DNA of 64,000 bases from NCBI GenBank assembly GCA_029582165.1, contig CM055875.1:25995144-26059143 (forward strand), read 5' to 3'. Made by a program: the position numbers and the translations under genes. The notes under the pieces are model-generated. The model saw only the letters and a list, made by a program, of their open reading frames with translations, was not told the DNA's origin and searched no databases. Below, piece by piece: positions 10,263-21,344 of the stretch. Each line of letters starts with the position of its first letter. The stretch's first letter is position 1. Source of the DNA: Portulaca oleracea. Its lineage: Eukaryota; Streptophyta; Magnoliopsida; Caryophyllales; Portulacaceae.

Positions 10263-11790
10263 TCAAGTAGCATACTTATCATTCTCGTTATCCAATTTAC
10301 CATTCAACTTTGTGTTGCATTCTAAACAACCATTTGGGGCTTCAGTAGATTTGAGATTACGCTCGTCCGCAGGAGCAGTCATTAACTCGAAAACAAACTT
10401 TCGTGCATCCATATTGTATGAAAATATACGATAATCAACCTTATTAACTTCTGCATTGATCTTCAAGTAATGAATGCTATCTGGATTTAAATCATTTGCA
10501 TATACTACACAACCCTTTGTGGGCTGCTGGAATAGCAAACGGACCAATGCTAGAAAACATATCACAAATTGTTTATCCAACTTGGAACAAAGAAACCATC
10601 CTCATATGTTCATGTTCTAATCTAGGGTTCTAGTAGACCAAGCCATAATCAAGCTTGAACCTTGCCCCATATTTCCTGACCTTTGTAACCATATCATTCT
10701 CACTAGCAAGGATTTCAAATTGAGGACCACGATACTCATTAGTGATGGTACCAACCTTGTTGACCAAAGTTCTGATTCTTGGATAATTTTTCTGTCACAC
10801 GTAATAGAAGATTGCTCTCAATTGAAGCACAAATTATTAAAAGGACTTACGAGAACTAGAACTAAATAGTGAAGAATGTCTAGAACAAGGTTTAATGATC
10901 ACTCTCAAGCATTGCATGTATAAAATCAAAATGAACCAGAGGGAAAATTAGAGCCATAGTTATAATGCCACAAGAATGCAAAGAGACACCATACATACAT
11001 CATAGATGACTTTAACATTAACATCTTTGTATGGAAGCAGTTATGTGGTAATATTAAGATGTGCAATATGAAATGCAAGAGATGAAAAACGTCATTGTCA
11101 GTTACAAGGATATAGTCAGATAGTGGATTGCACCAATGGGAACAGGGCTCACTATTTAGGCAACTAAGTGGCTAAACAATGCATTATGCTGGTGACCTGA
11201 AGTTAAGAGGCAAATACTTAGGGCCTTAAGTATTCCTAGTAAGTGGGGGTCAATATATACATTCACAGTAAATTGCAAGAAGTATTTTGTCACTTCATGC
11301 TTGAATGCTTAATTTGTATAAGGTGTTAAAGAGGGAAGAAAATGCATGCATGAGAAACATCACATAAGCAAGAGTTCAAGATCCAAAATAGTGCTTTACG
11401 AACCCGTCATAGGTTTCGTTGAATGATGTTGCCCACAACGTTTAGTTATTAGATATTCATTATAGTTGACAAGCAGTGTAAATTTAGTGTTGTTGGTATG
11501 TTTTCAATTTCTGGTAGTTCCCTGTCATATCTATATCTATCATGCTCTCTTAAGTGAAATTGCCTTATGCTTTGCAAAATGAACTTCCATTATCTTGTAT
11601 CTTTCCCTTAATCTATTATGCACAATTTATAGTTCAACAACCATTAGTCACATACAGTACCCAAACGAGAGAACACAATCAGAATCACTATTTGAGAAAA
11701 AGAAAGTAGAATGAAGAGAATACTCAACTATAGTCTCAAATGATGAAGGCACCTCAACTCCTTCAGGCAGGATCTGATTCAAAATATGAT
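10263..11790 (-). pseudogene. TRM5: TRM5 tRNA (guanine-37-N1)-methyltransferase pseudogene, at least three exons
   Basis: TRM5 adds the N1-methyl group to G37 next to the anticodon. Three minus-strand blocks match the plant protein in order. Exon A (about 11790-11729) reads [18 protein letters not shown]. Exon B (about 11070-10999) reads HIAHLNITT, then a stop, then LLPYKDV, ending in a GTATGT donor. Exon C (about 10791-10263) starts after a CAG acceptor with [19 protein letters not shown] and continues through [19 protein letters not shown]. It then has stops at two conserved positions, a frameshift near 10515 in the AdoMet-binding segment, and [13 protein letters not shown] with NMDARKF. 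The remaining C-terminus and the N-terminus are not visible. Retained introns show a decayed genomic copy, not a processed one. Identification is from remembered family motifs. Confidence 0.8.
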
Positions 11791-12038
11791 CTGCAAATGA
11801 ATTACAGTCAAATTGTGAAGAAAAATGTTATTTTGACAACAAATAATAAATGAAAGAATAAAAACAACGGAGTGAGCCAAGAAATAACAACCCAAGTGCA
11901 ACTTGTGCCAATTAAGCATCCATGAGTAGAAAATCAGGATGAAGAGATGCCAACTAGTGTATTTGTATATTTGAATCACAACCTCCATGGCATCATAAAT
12001 ATATTAGTATATTACTAAAACTGCATGTATAATACCCT

Positions 12039-12274
12039 CACTACAACATGGCAGCTGAAATACAACTGATGCTAACGACCGTTCATTAAACGATCTTATT
12101 TTTGAACGGTCACAAGCTTTAACGAATGAACGGTCGCCCGCCTCCCAAAACGACTAATGAAATAAGATCGGCCTAAACGGTCGCAAATGAACGGTCGCCC
12201 GCCCTTTAGAGGGACCGTTCGGGCTTACTTGCGACCGTTGAGAACAGTCTTATTTTTTAGGGTATGTTGTAGTG
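12039..12274. mobile_element. CACTA-type MITE, 236 bp
   Basis: Starts CACTACAACA and ends TGTTGTAGTG, perfect 10-bp inverted termini of the CACTA (En/Spm) class. It is flanked by the 3-bp duplication CCT (12036-12038 and 12275-12277), the size this superfamily makes. Inside are at least five GACCGTTC/GAACGGTC half-sites in both orientations, resembling sub-terminal transposase-binding repeats. No coding capacity. Confidence 0.9.
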
Positions 12275-12396
12275 CCTCAAATCAGTCTTTTTTTTTCCAT
12301 AATGAGTTAAGAATATTGTATTATTTACCATATTCGTTTCTCAGCTTCGGACAAATAGAATGATCCCAACGATAGCGATGGATAATGTTGTGTGAT

Positions 12397-12735
12397 CACT
12401 ACAAAAAATCGTCACTTATGCCACAGTAAAATTCGTGGCACAAGTTCAAAATTCTCGTGGCAAAGCCGTCTTGCCATGGGTTTTCTTAAAATTAGCCTCG
12501 TGGCACAAGTGGTTGTGGCATGGATGTAGCCATTGAAAATTTGCTACCATGGCTAAATGAAAAATCATAGCCACGGGAGCTCCTATGGCAAGTACTGTCC
12601 TTTTCCACGGGCCTTCCCGTGGCAATCACTTTTCTTACGACGTATAGTCCCATGGCAACCACTTTTCATGCCACGTGAAGGCCCGTAGCAAGCACTTTTC
12701 TTGCCACGTATAATCCCATGGTAACCACTTTATAC
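12397..12735. mobile_element. Truncated CACTA-type element end
   Basis: Begins CACTACAAAAAAT, a common plant CACTA terminus, followed by many GCCACG/CGTGGC words in both orientations (sub-terminal repeat style). The opposite terminus is missing: the sequence runs directly into a Ty3 integrase fragment near 12740. Confidence 0.65.
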
Positions 12736-12736
12736 A

Positions 12737-13665
12737 CCTCTTTCGGTCCCTTAAGTTCCTTGAGAGGACTTGAGTATGGATTTCATAGTGGCAGTAACTC
12801 GGACTCAAAGGGGAAAGTATGCGATCATGGTTGTGGTATATTGATTTTCGAAAATAGCCCACTCCATTGCATGTGAGAAGACCAATGATGCTACGTACAT
12901 AGCCTCTGTCTTTTTGAAGGAAACAAGTAGGCTCCATGGGATTCCATAAAGCATTGTGTCAGATCGAGATACAAAATTTGTTAGCCATTTTTGGAGATCA
13001 CTATGGAAGTTATTGCGAACGAAGTTGCTTTTTGACACTTCTCATCATCCACAAACTGAAGGCCAAACGAAGGTAACTAACAAGACTCTCACTACTTTAC
13101 TTCGAGGTCTAATTAGTAGGAGTTTGGGGGATTGGGGTTTGAAATTGATCCATGCTGAGTTTGCTTACAATCGGGCTCTTTGTTCCCTACGGGTCACTCA
13201 CCTTTTGAAATGTGCTATGGAGTGAACCCCTTGACACTCCTTGAGTTGATTGCCTTACCTCTTGAGTCGAGGGAGAGTGTTGAGGCTAGCGAGAAGGCTA
13301 AAGAGGTGAAGAATTTATGTGAGCAAATTTGGGTAAGGATTGAGAAAGTTAATGAGGTGTACAAGGCAAGGGCGAACAAGCATATCTGGCCTATCACCTT
13401 CAAACCTGAAGATTTGGTGTGGTTGCACTTAAGGAAAAAGAGGTTCCCTATGAGGTGGAAGAGTAAACACATGCCAAGGAATGATGGACCCTTCAAGATT
13501 CTTGTGAAGATCAATGACAGTGCATTCAATTTAGAGATACTGGGCGAAATGGGAGTCTCATCCACTTTCATTATCGGAGATCTGTCTCCTTACATCGAGG
13601 ATAACGAACCCGAAGTGGATTTAAGGGCAAATCCTCCTCAAGAAAGGGAACATGAAGTATCTTGA
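12737..13665 (+). pseudogene. Ty3/gypsy integrase remnant (3' end of pol)
   Basis: Integrase joins element DNA to the host chromosome. The region reads through the catalytic core and C-terminal domain: SDRDTKFVSHFW (the second core Asp) at about 12959, HHPQTEGQTKVTN at about 13046, the NRAL region, and the GPF module (NDGPFKILVKINDSAFNLEI) near 13480. The catalytic Glu position reads Lys (GQTK). Frames change near 12950 and 13185, and stops occur before 12956. The last frame ends at a TGA at 13663-13665. Everything upstream of the core is absent, cut off at the CACTA end. Confidence 0.85.
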
Positions 13666-13853
13666 GGTCCTTATTTCACCTTTGTGGCTCGTGCAAAACT
13701 GATCGCTCCTCGGAGGTCCTTAGCAATCCAATTTCACTTTGACTCGGGTCCGGGAAGGACGGTCACGACCATCCGTTGAATGGGCCAGGATGCCCTCCAG
13801 AGGGGTATCCATTTCTTTAAGCACAAGTAAAGGATAAGGGATCGAGGTGATGG

Positions 13854-14701
13854 TGTTAGTGTTGAAGTGGCTTAAGAATCGAAGGAACAACACCCATCAC
13901 GGGAACGACCTCCCCTAGTCACGACCGTGGCCCTGTTTTCTCGCTCCTCCATGCTTAGCCAATTTTTCAGAGGCTCCATGAACCAACGCTTGTCACGGGC
14001 CTAACACCCCCTGATCATGTCCGTGACCTCTCTTTTGCCATCGACTGTCGCAACTGTGACTTTTCTCTCCACGCTCGTGATTGAGATCCAAAGACCAGGT
14101 CATGACGGCGACGCTTGCAGATCAGGCCCGTGACCCCGGGGAAGACAAGAAGATCGCAGTTCGCCTATCGCCCGGTCACGACCGTGAGATTTTTCGTCAC
14201 ACCCACGATGGCCGTCAAGAGTTTCCCCCTTACCCAAGACACCACATCACGGTCGTGACCTTCCAAGGTCATGCCCGTAGCCCGCCGTGTTTATCCTGTT
14301 TTCCCTTGCTTATTTAGGGGTAGTTTGACATTACCTTTTTTAAATTAATCTCTCTTAGGGTTTTAATCCCTTTCCTTACCTATAAATGGGTAACTAGAAA
14401 AGAGAGAGAATTAATTTGGTTGATTAATGAATAATATTTTAAAACCAAACTCAAAAACTCTCTCTTAGTCTTACAATCTTGATCCAAATTCACAATTTGG
14501 TTGTGAAATTAAGTCTTCCTTTTATTAATTTTTGGTGGTTCGACCTTTATCAAATCATGGTGGGTTGTCAAGTCTTGGTGGTGATTTAGCTTTATCCTAT
14601 ACTATATCGGTTCAAGGTGTTCTTCTTTGATTTTCTTCAATTTATTGGTGGATTAATATTATCATCTCAAGGTTGTTACCATCCATATTATTAGTCCAAC
14701 A
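13854..14701 (+). repeat. Probable 3' LTR of the Ty3 remnant
   Basis: Follows the integrase stop by about 190 bp. Proposed start TGTTAGTGTTG at 13854 after a purine-rich stretch, end ATTAGTCCAACA at 14701. TATAAAT at 14381-14387 is a fitting promoter. Upstream of it, 13760-14270 is dense in TCACGACCGTG-type palindromes. Without the 5' LTR the exact borders cannot be confirmed. Confidence 0.6.
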
Positions 14702-15693
14702 ATCCCGATTCATCTCCCACCGTGACACGCTCCGATGAAACTTTTTGAACATGAAACATTTTTGGACATTAGATAAGCCTTTTGTAATCATTTGGCTTTT
14801 GAACATAAAGTGTTTGACTTTTTTAGTATTTAGTTTACTTTTTTTAAACGTGAAATCTTTTTGAACATTTAGACAAATATTTTTTTCAACTTTTTCATTT
14901 TTGAGCATTTAATAAAGTCTTTTTTATCTACATGCTTGCTTTTTTTAACAGAATAGTAAGTCTTTTTAAATATTTAGATTATTAGATAAGACTTTTTGAA
15001 CAAGTGTATGTTTTCACTAATTTCTAACTGTTTAAGGACCTTTTTAATATTTTCATAAGAATCTTTAACATATGCATTTTACACTATGATTTTAGCTTTT
15101 TGAGTATCTTTACCTCTAGAACATAATTTTTGGACTTTTAAAATCTTTAGATTACACCTTTTCTTAAGTATTATTATAAATGTTTCAACTTAAACTAGAG
15201 TAATAACAAAAAAATGAGTTGCACTTATAGTTTAATCATCATGAGTTTCAATGAAATGTCACAAATTCTAATAGAGTTGATCTTAAATAATAAACCTTTC
15301 GAGTCAAACGGGCAGATCGGTTTGACTCGTTAATTTGCCAGTTTGCTGAGTTTGATTTATTTCAAGTGTGGGTCAAGAAAAGCGTGTTTAAATCTATAAT
15401 TTCGGAGCGATTCAGGTTGAGTTTAATTGAGTCAAAAATTGACAAGTTTACATGTCACCATATGATAAGGCACAAGCATCCTTTCAATTTTTTAAAAGCT
15501 AAACTTGATTGTCGGACTAGGATTCTAGCCAAACATTAATTACCAATAAAATTCCCAATAATCGAGGATGACAATAAACTTTGATCAGAGCGAAAATAAA
15601 TAAAAACATACACGCATAAACTATTAACCTAAATCTAATTTTTCTTTTATTAAAAAAGAATTATTAAAAGGAAGGAGAGAAAAAAATCAGGGC
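14702..15693. other. AT-rich stretch with degenerate short repeats
   Basis: Between about 14735 and 15180 the words TTTTTGAACATTTAG, TTTGGACATTAG and similar forms recur every 25-40 bases with drift, suggesting an old tandem array. 15300-15470 contains GAGTCAA-type words. No gene seen. Confidence 0.5.
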
Positions 15694-15703
15694 CAGTTTT
15701 ACT

Positions 15704-15825
15704 CAAAAAATTGCTGGGAGGTGCCACACATCTTTTTTAATTGACTCGCTGGTCACAATTTTTTTTTAATGCATTGTCGGGGGACATTAAACTTACTTAA
15801 GTGGCTGAAGGGTGACAATCCGATT
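15704..15825 (+). repeat. Left terminal inverted repeat of Pack-MULE
   Basis: Pairs with 17013-17135. Shared landmarks in order: GGGAGGTGCCACACAT, TTAATTGACTCGC, AATGCATTG, and AAGTGGCTGAAGGGTGACAA. Confidence 0.88.
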
Positions 15826-16373
15826 ATTTTGACTGAAATCCGGCGAGATATGTTGAAAATGACGAAAATGCCCTTATTTATCTCTCTAATTTAACTTACT
15901 ATGCCAATTATCCCTCTTTCTCTCTTTTCTTCATTCTCTTCCTCCATAATTCAATCCTCTTCCTCCAGAATCAATAGCAATCCCCGATCAATACCAAATG
16001 CATACCCGAAACCCCAAATGCATAACCAACTCAGATTCCCGATCAATACCAACACAAAATCAAAACTTTAGGAGTTACAAACACAAATTTAGCTCAAGCA
16101 TACAAAGAGAACAATACCCAAACCCCAAATGCATACCCAATATTTACCAGAGGGAAATTTGTACCAATATTTACACACAACCCTAAATCGAAAAAGAGGC
16201 ACTCTTGCTAGAATCTGAAGGATAACTTCATCTGGGAAATTCTTGAATTCATTGAATTCATCGTCTATTGATTACAATGAACGAAATCATCAAATGAGCA
16301 AAAATCACACCAAATATCTCCAATTGCTCCCCTACGAAAATCGAAACCCGAAAAATAAAAATCGAAACTTTGC

Positions 16374-16910
16374 TTACCAGAAACGAAATCTGTGGTGTGC
16401 AATTTGACGATAGTTATAAATCCATCGGATTGAATCAAAACAAAAAGTAGTTATAATCAAAACCAGCATGGCTACCAGGTAGAAGACCAGGAGCTGTTGG
16501 ACTTGCCAGAAGCCGCCGACGACGCTGACGAGGGCGGCCAGGAGGATGAGGACACCGAGGAGGATGACTGGCCATTGGAGGAGGCGGACGCATGAGTTGG
16601 AGAGCTGGTTGTACAGCCAGATTCCGATGTCGATGATTGGGAGGGAGAGGAGGAGGGGGAGGACGTTGGTGGCTCCCACCACAGTGTTGCTTGCTTTCAT
16701 TGTTGCTGCTAGTGGTGGTGTGGGGGGTTGTTTGGAGGGTTCTGTGTCCTTTTTAGCATTGTGTTTGGCGGAGATGTTAATGGTGGTGGGAGGAGGAGAA
16801 GGTGGAGAGGAGAGAAGTGGGCTTGGTGGAGAAGAGGGAGAATCGAGGGGGTTGGAGAGAGTGAGAAGAGAGATAGGAGGAGGGAGAAGTGGCGGTTGGG
16901 TGGACGCCAT
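16374..16910 (-). CDS. Captured N-terminal tetraspanin fragment, 178 codons
   Basis: Tetraspanins are four-pass membrane proteins that organise membrane domains. Residues 1-70 are Pro/Ser-rich and look like translated 5' leader. From an internal Met (residue 71, MKASNTVVGATN) the sequence follows plant TET proteins: membrane segment 1 (LPLLLSLPIIDIGIWLYNQL), a CVRLLQWPVILLGVLILLAA segment 2 after a short loop, and segment 3 (LLVFYLVAMLVLIITTFCF). It then leaves the family: the large extracellular loop with the GCCK/R motif and segment 4 are missing. The frame ends at TAA within CTGGTAAGC, which could also be a splice donor. It lies wholly inside a Mutator-type inverted-repeat element. Whether it is expressed is unknown; it may be a pseudogene fragment that has stayed open. 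Confidence 0.6.
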   Translation of the reverse strand: MASTQPPLLPPPISLLTLSNPLDSPSSPPSPLLSSPPSPPPTTINISAKHNAKKDTEPSKQPPTPPLAATMKASNTVVGATNVLPLLLSLPIIDIGIWLYNQLSNSCVRLLQWPVILLGVLILLAALVSVVGGFWQVQQLLVFYLVAMLVLIITTFCFDSIRWIYNYRQIAHHRFRFW

Positions 16911-17012
16911 TGAAGAAGAAGAAGAGACTGAGGAGTGAAATTAAGGGTAAAAGGGTCACTTCACTTAATTTTCAAGGGTAAATAAGACTTTTCCTTTTTT
17001 TGCGGTCAAAAC

Positions 17013-17135
17013 ATGCCGGATTGTCACCCTTCAGCCACTTAAGTAAGTTTAATGTCACCCGGCAATGCATTAAAAAAAAGTTGTGACCCGCGAGTCAATT
17101 AAAAAAAATGTGTGGCACCTCCCAGCAATTTTTTG
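17013..17135 (-). repeat. Right terminal inverted repeat of Pack-MULE
   Basis: Reverse complement of 15704-15825 with a handful of substitutions and small length changes in the poly(A/T) run. Confidence 0.88.
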
Positions 17136-17160
17136 CAGTTTTACTATTGTAGTAGAAATA

Positions 17161-17836
17161 CTCCCTTCGTTCTTTTTTATTTGTCATTTCCGATTTTCAG
17201 TATCAATTTTTAATCAATAATTTTTAATATAAATTTTAATAAAAAAATATAATATTATACTTTTCTAATAGTATTTTTTATAACAAATCTAACGATATAA
17301 ACTTTATATGATGAATACTTATACAAATTAAGATATTAACGGTCAATGTTTTTAACACAATTTCCTATGAGATAGATAAATAAAAACGGAGGAATTCTAA
17401 TATAAATCTTAATAAAAAATACTCCCTCCCCATTTTATTTGTCCATTTGGACATGATTTACAAAACCAAAAAAACTTCCACTCTAAATTAATTTAGCTCA
17501 TTGGAAATGTGAAAATGTTGAATAAAATGGTGAATAAAAAAGGAAAAGGTGAATAAAAGGGAAAATGGAAGAAAAAGATGTAATTAATAAGGTTAATTTG
17601 ATAAATTAGTAATTAATGTGTTATTGTAATTATAAAGTGACAGATATTATGGGGAAAAAAAGTTAGTTAAAGCGACAGATAATATGGAAAGGAGAGAGTA
17701 TAATATTATACTTTTCTAATAGTATTTTTTTATAATGAATCTAACGATATCAAATTTATATGATGAATACTTAAATAAATTAAATGATCAAAATTTTAAC
17801 ATAATTTCCTGGACAACATATAAATAAAAACGGAGG
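17161..17836. mobile_element. Stowaway-like MITE with internal partial duplication
   Basis: Starts CTCCCTTCGTTC after TA (17159-17160) and ends AACGGAGG before TA (17837-17838). The central part (AATATTATACTTTTCTAATAG to the right end) is present twice, near 17250-17393 and again at 17396-17421 plus 17699-17836. The second copy is interrupted by another Stowaway at 17422-17698. Confidence 0.7.
17422..17698. mobile_element. Nested Stowaway-like MITE, 277 bp
   Basis: CTCCCTCCCCATTTTATTTG to ATATGGAAAGGAGAGAG, flanked by TA on both sides (17420-17421, 17699-17700), the target duplication of Tc1/mariner-type MITEs. Removing it restores the sequence seen in the neighbouring MITE copy. Confidence 0.85.
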
Positions 17837-18057
17837 TAGCATTGTTTCTATGCAAATACAAAAAGAAAATTAAAAAAAAAAAAGAAGAAGGGAGCAAACC
17901 CCATAAGCTCTCCATACAAAGGTGCTGGTGGATCGGTGGCCTCCAAAAACCTTGATCGTTTGTGTGTCACGTGGACCGGCCCAAATTACTATTAATGCCC
18001 AACCTAGCACACACTTTTTTTCTTGCATGGTTTTCAGTTCATGTCACTAAACGAATG

Positions 18058-18295
18058 CTCCCTCCGTTTTCATTTAAGCGTCGTTTATGTATTTATGTCA
18101 AAAATTTTGACCGTTTATATTTTAGTTTGAATAATATTTCATCAAATAAAATTAATATCATTATATTCATAATAAAAAATACTATTAAAAAGTATAATAT
18201 CATATTTTTTTATAAAAATAATATGTGAAAAATTGCTGATTAACAATAAACTTTAAAAAGTGTGAATGACAGTTAATAAAAAACAATCAAAGGAG
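18058..18295. mobile_element. Stowaway-like MITE
   Basis: CTCCCTCCGTTTTCATTTAA at the left, AATCAAAGGAG at the right followed by TA. The left TA has become TG. The interior has the family's ATAATATCATATTTTT core. Confidence 0.7.
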
Positions 18296-18297
18296 TA

Positions 18298-18861
18298 CTC
18301 CATTTGTTCCTTTTCAATTACTTCATTCGTTCTATATTACTCAATTATTATTTAGTTGACTATTACGATTTACAATATTATTTTTTGATTGAAATTCTTT
18401 TATATAATATTTTATTAACAATTGTAATATTATAGTTTTAAAATAATATTTATCCAAAAACGACTGGAAGGTACCCCTCACTTTGTGGAAACTATTTTTA
18501 GGCCGCAGAATACATTTTAAGGTATCCTATAATTTAAGTTAACAATTAATTGTTAGATGATAAATTCGGTGATTTGAACATGTTTCAGGCGAGGTTTTGA
18601 TGTCAAATTGCATGCAAGTGTCGAATATGTCACCTAATACTTGTTAACTAAAATTATAGGACACCTTAAAATGTATTCTCGAAATATAGGGCCTTAAAAA
18701 TAGTTTCCATTAAATAAAGGGCATCTTCCAATCGTTTGTATTTTTCATTATGTAATAATTTTATATAACTAGCCATTGTATATAATTGACAAATTTATAG
18801 TTAAAAATTTTAAAATTTGACTGCACATTCTCCAAAGACGACAATTATGAAACAAAGGGAG
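18298..18861. mobile_element. Stowaway-like MITE interrupted by a hAT-like MITE
   Basis: CTCCATTTGTTCC to GAAACAAAGGGAG, flanked by TA at 18296-18297 and 18862-18863; the left TA is shared with the preceding MITE. Its middle is split by the element at 18455-18738, and removing that rejoins the family core. Confidence 0.8.
18455..18738. mobile_element. hAT-like MITE with about 90-bp inverted repeats
   Basis: Ends CAAAAACGACTGGAAG and CTTCCAATCGTTTG; the arms 18455-18543 and 18642-18738 pair over landmarks GGAAACTATTTTTA and GAATACATTTTAAGGT. The flanks TATTTATC and TATTTTTC match at 7 of 8 bases, an 8-bp duplication as hAT elements make. Confidence 0.7.
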
Positions 18862-18863
18862 TA

Positions 18864-20322
18864 TTACTGATCTAGGATACCTATTTTTTGTCACCTTTTA
18901 TTTGTTAATGTTTAACATTTTAATTGCTGTTATATTTGCTTTACTCTCAATGAATATTATTTTCAAATTTCAACAATAATATGAAACATTTTATCAATTT
19001 CTTTATTTTTTGCTCTAAGATTCATCTGCATCGGTCCCACCGGCACTTGAATCTTAATAGGAATGTTGGACGATGGAAGTGGTTAGTAGTTATATCACTT
19101 GACTACCACCTCTTTGATAAAATAATCACTTAAATTACATTAAAAAGAATGTATATTACATCTAAATATGCATTAAAAAGTTGGGGATAAGCCCCTAATG
19201 CAAAATTCTTTCAAATAATTAAAAGACCAACACTATAAAAACTAAGGCTCTGATTTTTTTGTAAGGTAAGTAAAATTTTGTTTTACCTTACTTCACCTTA
19301 CCATTCAAAAGCATGGGACTATATATATATATATATATATATATATTTAGATAATTTATATTTATAGTTCTTTATTCAACTTACATAATTTATAAAAAAT
19401 ATATTAAAAAATGGTAATGTGACATTTAATTACCTGTACTATCTTACTTCTATTACACCTTACCTGCACCTTCCTATGCTCAAAAAAGGCAAAACCTAGA
19501 GAAGAAGCAAAGAGAAAATAATTGGCTAACCCCTAATAAACACACGAACAATAAATAAAGCAAAATGATAACCATCTTGATGCAATATGGTCAATAACTA
19601 TCTTGCATTTCACCTAAATCATTCATAAAGCTAAATATAAGTATATTTAAATCATTATAAAGGTATGTTTCATTATTTTGAGGGATATTATAACCTTTAA
19701 ACAATATAAAATTATTTATTTATGTATATTTTTTCATAAATATAAAACTATTTATAAAACGTGTATTTTCTACTATGATTCATAAAATTAGCTATTATTT
19801 ATATTTTTTGACCTAGCAAATAAGTATTATACTCTTGTAGTTGATAAATATACATAATTATTAGAGAAAATAATATTAAAAGTTAAAAAAATGAGAAATA
19901 TAGATAATTCCAGATAATTATAACCATCTTGAGTCAAAATGTGTATCATTGTCCATAAATAACTTAGTTGAAAGGAGTAAATATTATTGCAGAATCGTAT
20001 GTCAATTATTGTTACTATATATTTTTTACGATGCCTTTTTTTTTTCCAACTTGTCCTCTTCACTCTTTATGTGAAGTTGTGGGGTAACATTGAATGAATT
20101 TCACCGCAAAGCCAATTATACAGTCATAAATCTCAGAAAATACTTTACAAAAGAAAGGTAGAAAAGGAGAATGGAAAAGTTCATGCACATTATAGGGGCA
20201 TTGAATTTCTGGTGCTCATCATTATTACCACTTGCCCTGGATTTTTTATCTTTATTAGATGCCAAATTTCACCTAGTCATGAAAAATTGGACATCATCTT
20301 CATATATCCAAGGTTAATCTTA
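18864..20322. other. AT-rich region without recognisable genes
   Basis: Contains a (TA)n run at 19321-19346 and AT-rich sequence in which every frame is short. The segment 19240-19500 has AAGGTAAG and CTTACCTT words in both orientations and could be a worn MITE, but I could not fix ends. Confidence 0.5.
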
Positions 20323-20330
20323 AATTTTAT

Positions 20331-20963
20331 CAGGGATGACAGTTAGATCTGAATCCGAAGCGAATCCGCTCTGATCTGTAGCAAAAAATCCTATTCAAGT
20401 CCGATAAAAAGAAATCCGAATCCGATTAAGAAAGTCCGGCTCCGACTATAATTGGAGCAGATATGGAGGTGACCATCTCTAATACAATTAAATCCGATTA
20501 AAATAATAAATATATTAAAAGAATCTGAAAAATTATTATATGACCGAATTTGAGAATTTAGGGGAGAATTTAAAGCTCAGTCAAGAAAGGGTATATAGTT
20601 AGTATTTTAACGGTTAACAGACTTTTTCTCACATGTTGTAATGTTATATTTATTTTTGTTACGTAAAAATATATTTTGGTTTGTTGTTGGTGTTTCATTT
20701 TTTTACAAGTAATGAGTATGATATAATAAATTGCAACAAAAATGTTGTCAAAAAAATAGAAAAAAAATAAAAAAAATAGTACAAATGCTAATTAGACCTC
20801 CGATTATAATCCGAGGACCTCCACCTCTGATTATAATTGGAGGTGGAGGTTCACCCACCTCCGATTAATCAGATTTGGAGGTGGACATGCACATCCGATT
20901 ATTAATTGGAGCGAAGGTGAAAGTACCCACCTTTGATTCGCCTCCGACCTGTTGTTATCCCTA
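20331..20963. mobile_element. Probable hAT-type non-autonomous element
   Basis: Starts CAGGGATGACAG and ends CTGTTGTTATCCCTA, imperfect inverted ends; the flanking 8-mers AATTTTAT and GATTTTAC differ by two transitions. The interior is rich in CTCCGATTATAAT and ATTATAATTGGAG words that can pair, as in foldback hAT MITEs. Confidence 0.55.
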
Positions 20964-20986
20964 GATTTTACCCAATTAGGATCTTA

Positions 20987-21199
20987 CTACCTCCGTCCCA
21001 AAATATTTGTCCGTTGACTAAATTTTGACAATTGATTGCTCACAAATTACAATGAGTTTCGATATGAAATTATCGTCATTAGAAAGATACATTAATAAAA
21101 ATTACAATGACGGTAATTTCATACCGTAACTCATTGTAATTTGTTAATAATAAATGGTCAAAATTTAGTCAAAGGACAAATATTTTGAAACGAAGGCAG
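20987..21199. mobile_element. Stowaway-like MITE, 213 bp
   Basis: CTACCTCCGTCCCAAAATAT to TTTTGAAACGAAGGCAG, flanked by TA at 20985-20986 and 21200-21201. The two halves are largely complementary. Confidence 0.8.
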
Positions 21200-21344
21200 T
21201 ACAATATAAACGGAACGAATGATGATAGTCTAGAGTAGAAAATGCTACCAAAAACCACGAATAACGGGATACTCCATTGTCCAATCAGGATCATAATGCT
21301 TGTTTATGGTTCGTTAAATTATCTTAATTAGTAGTCTTTTACTT

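Larger units (their letters stand above)
15704..17135. mobile_element. Pack-MULE-like element carrying a tetraspanin fragment
   Basis: The ends CAAAAAATTGCTGGGAGG (15704) and its complement CCTCCCAGCAATTTTTTG (17118-17135) open inverted repeats of about 120-135 bp with only a few mismatches. A perfect 10-bp duplication, CAGTTTTACT, flanks it (15694-15703 and 17136-17145), within the 8-11 bp range typical of Mutator-like elements. There is no transposase; instead the interior holds a tetraspanin-like minus-strand frame (16374-16910). This is the architecture of a Pack-MULE, a non-autonomous Mutator element that has captured host gene DNA. Confidence 0.88.

Noticed and set aside
16546..16938. 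Plus-strand frame opposite the tetraspanin fragment
   Set aside because: Gly/Arg/Glu-rich shadow of the Pro/Ser-rich minus-strand frame; no domain.
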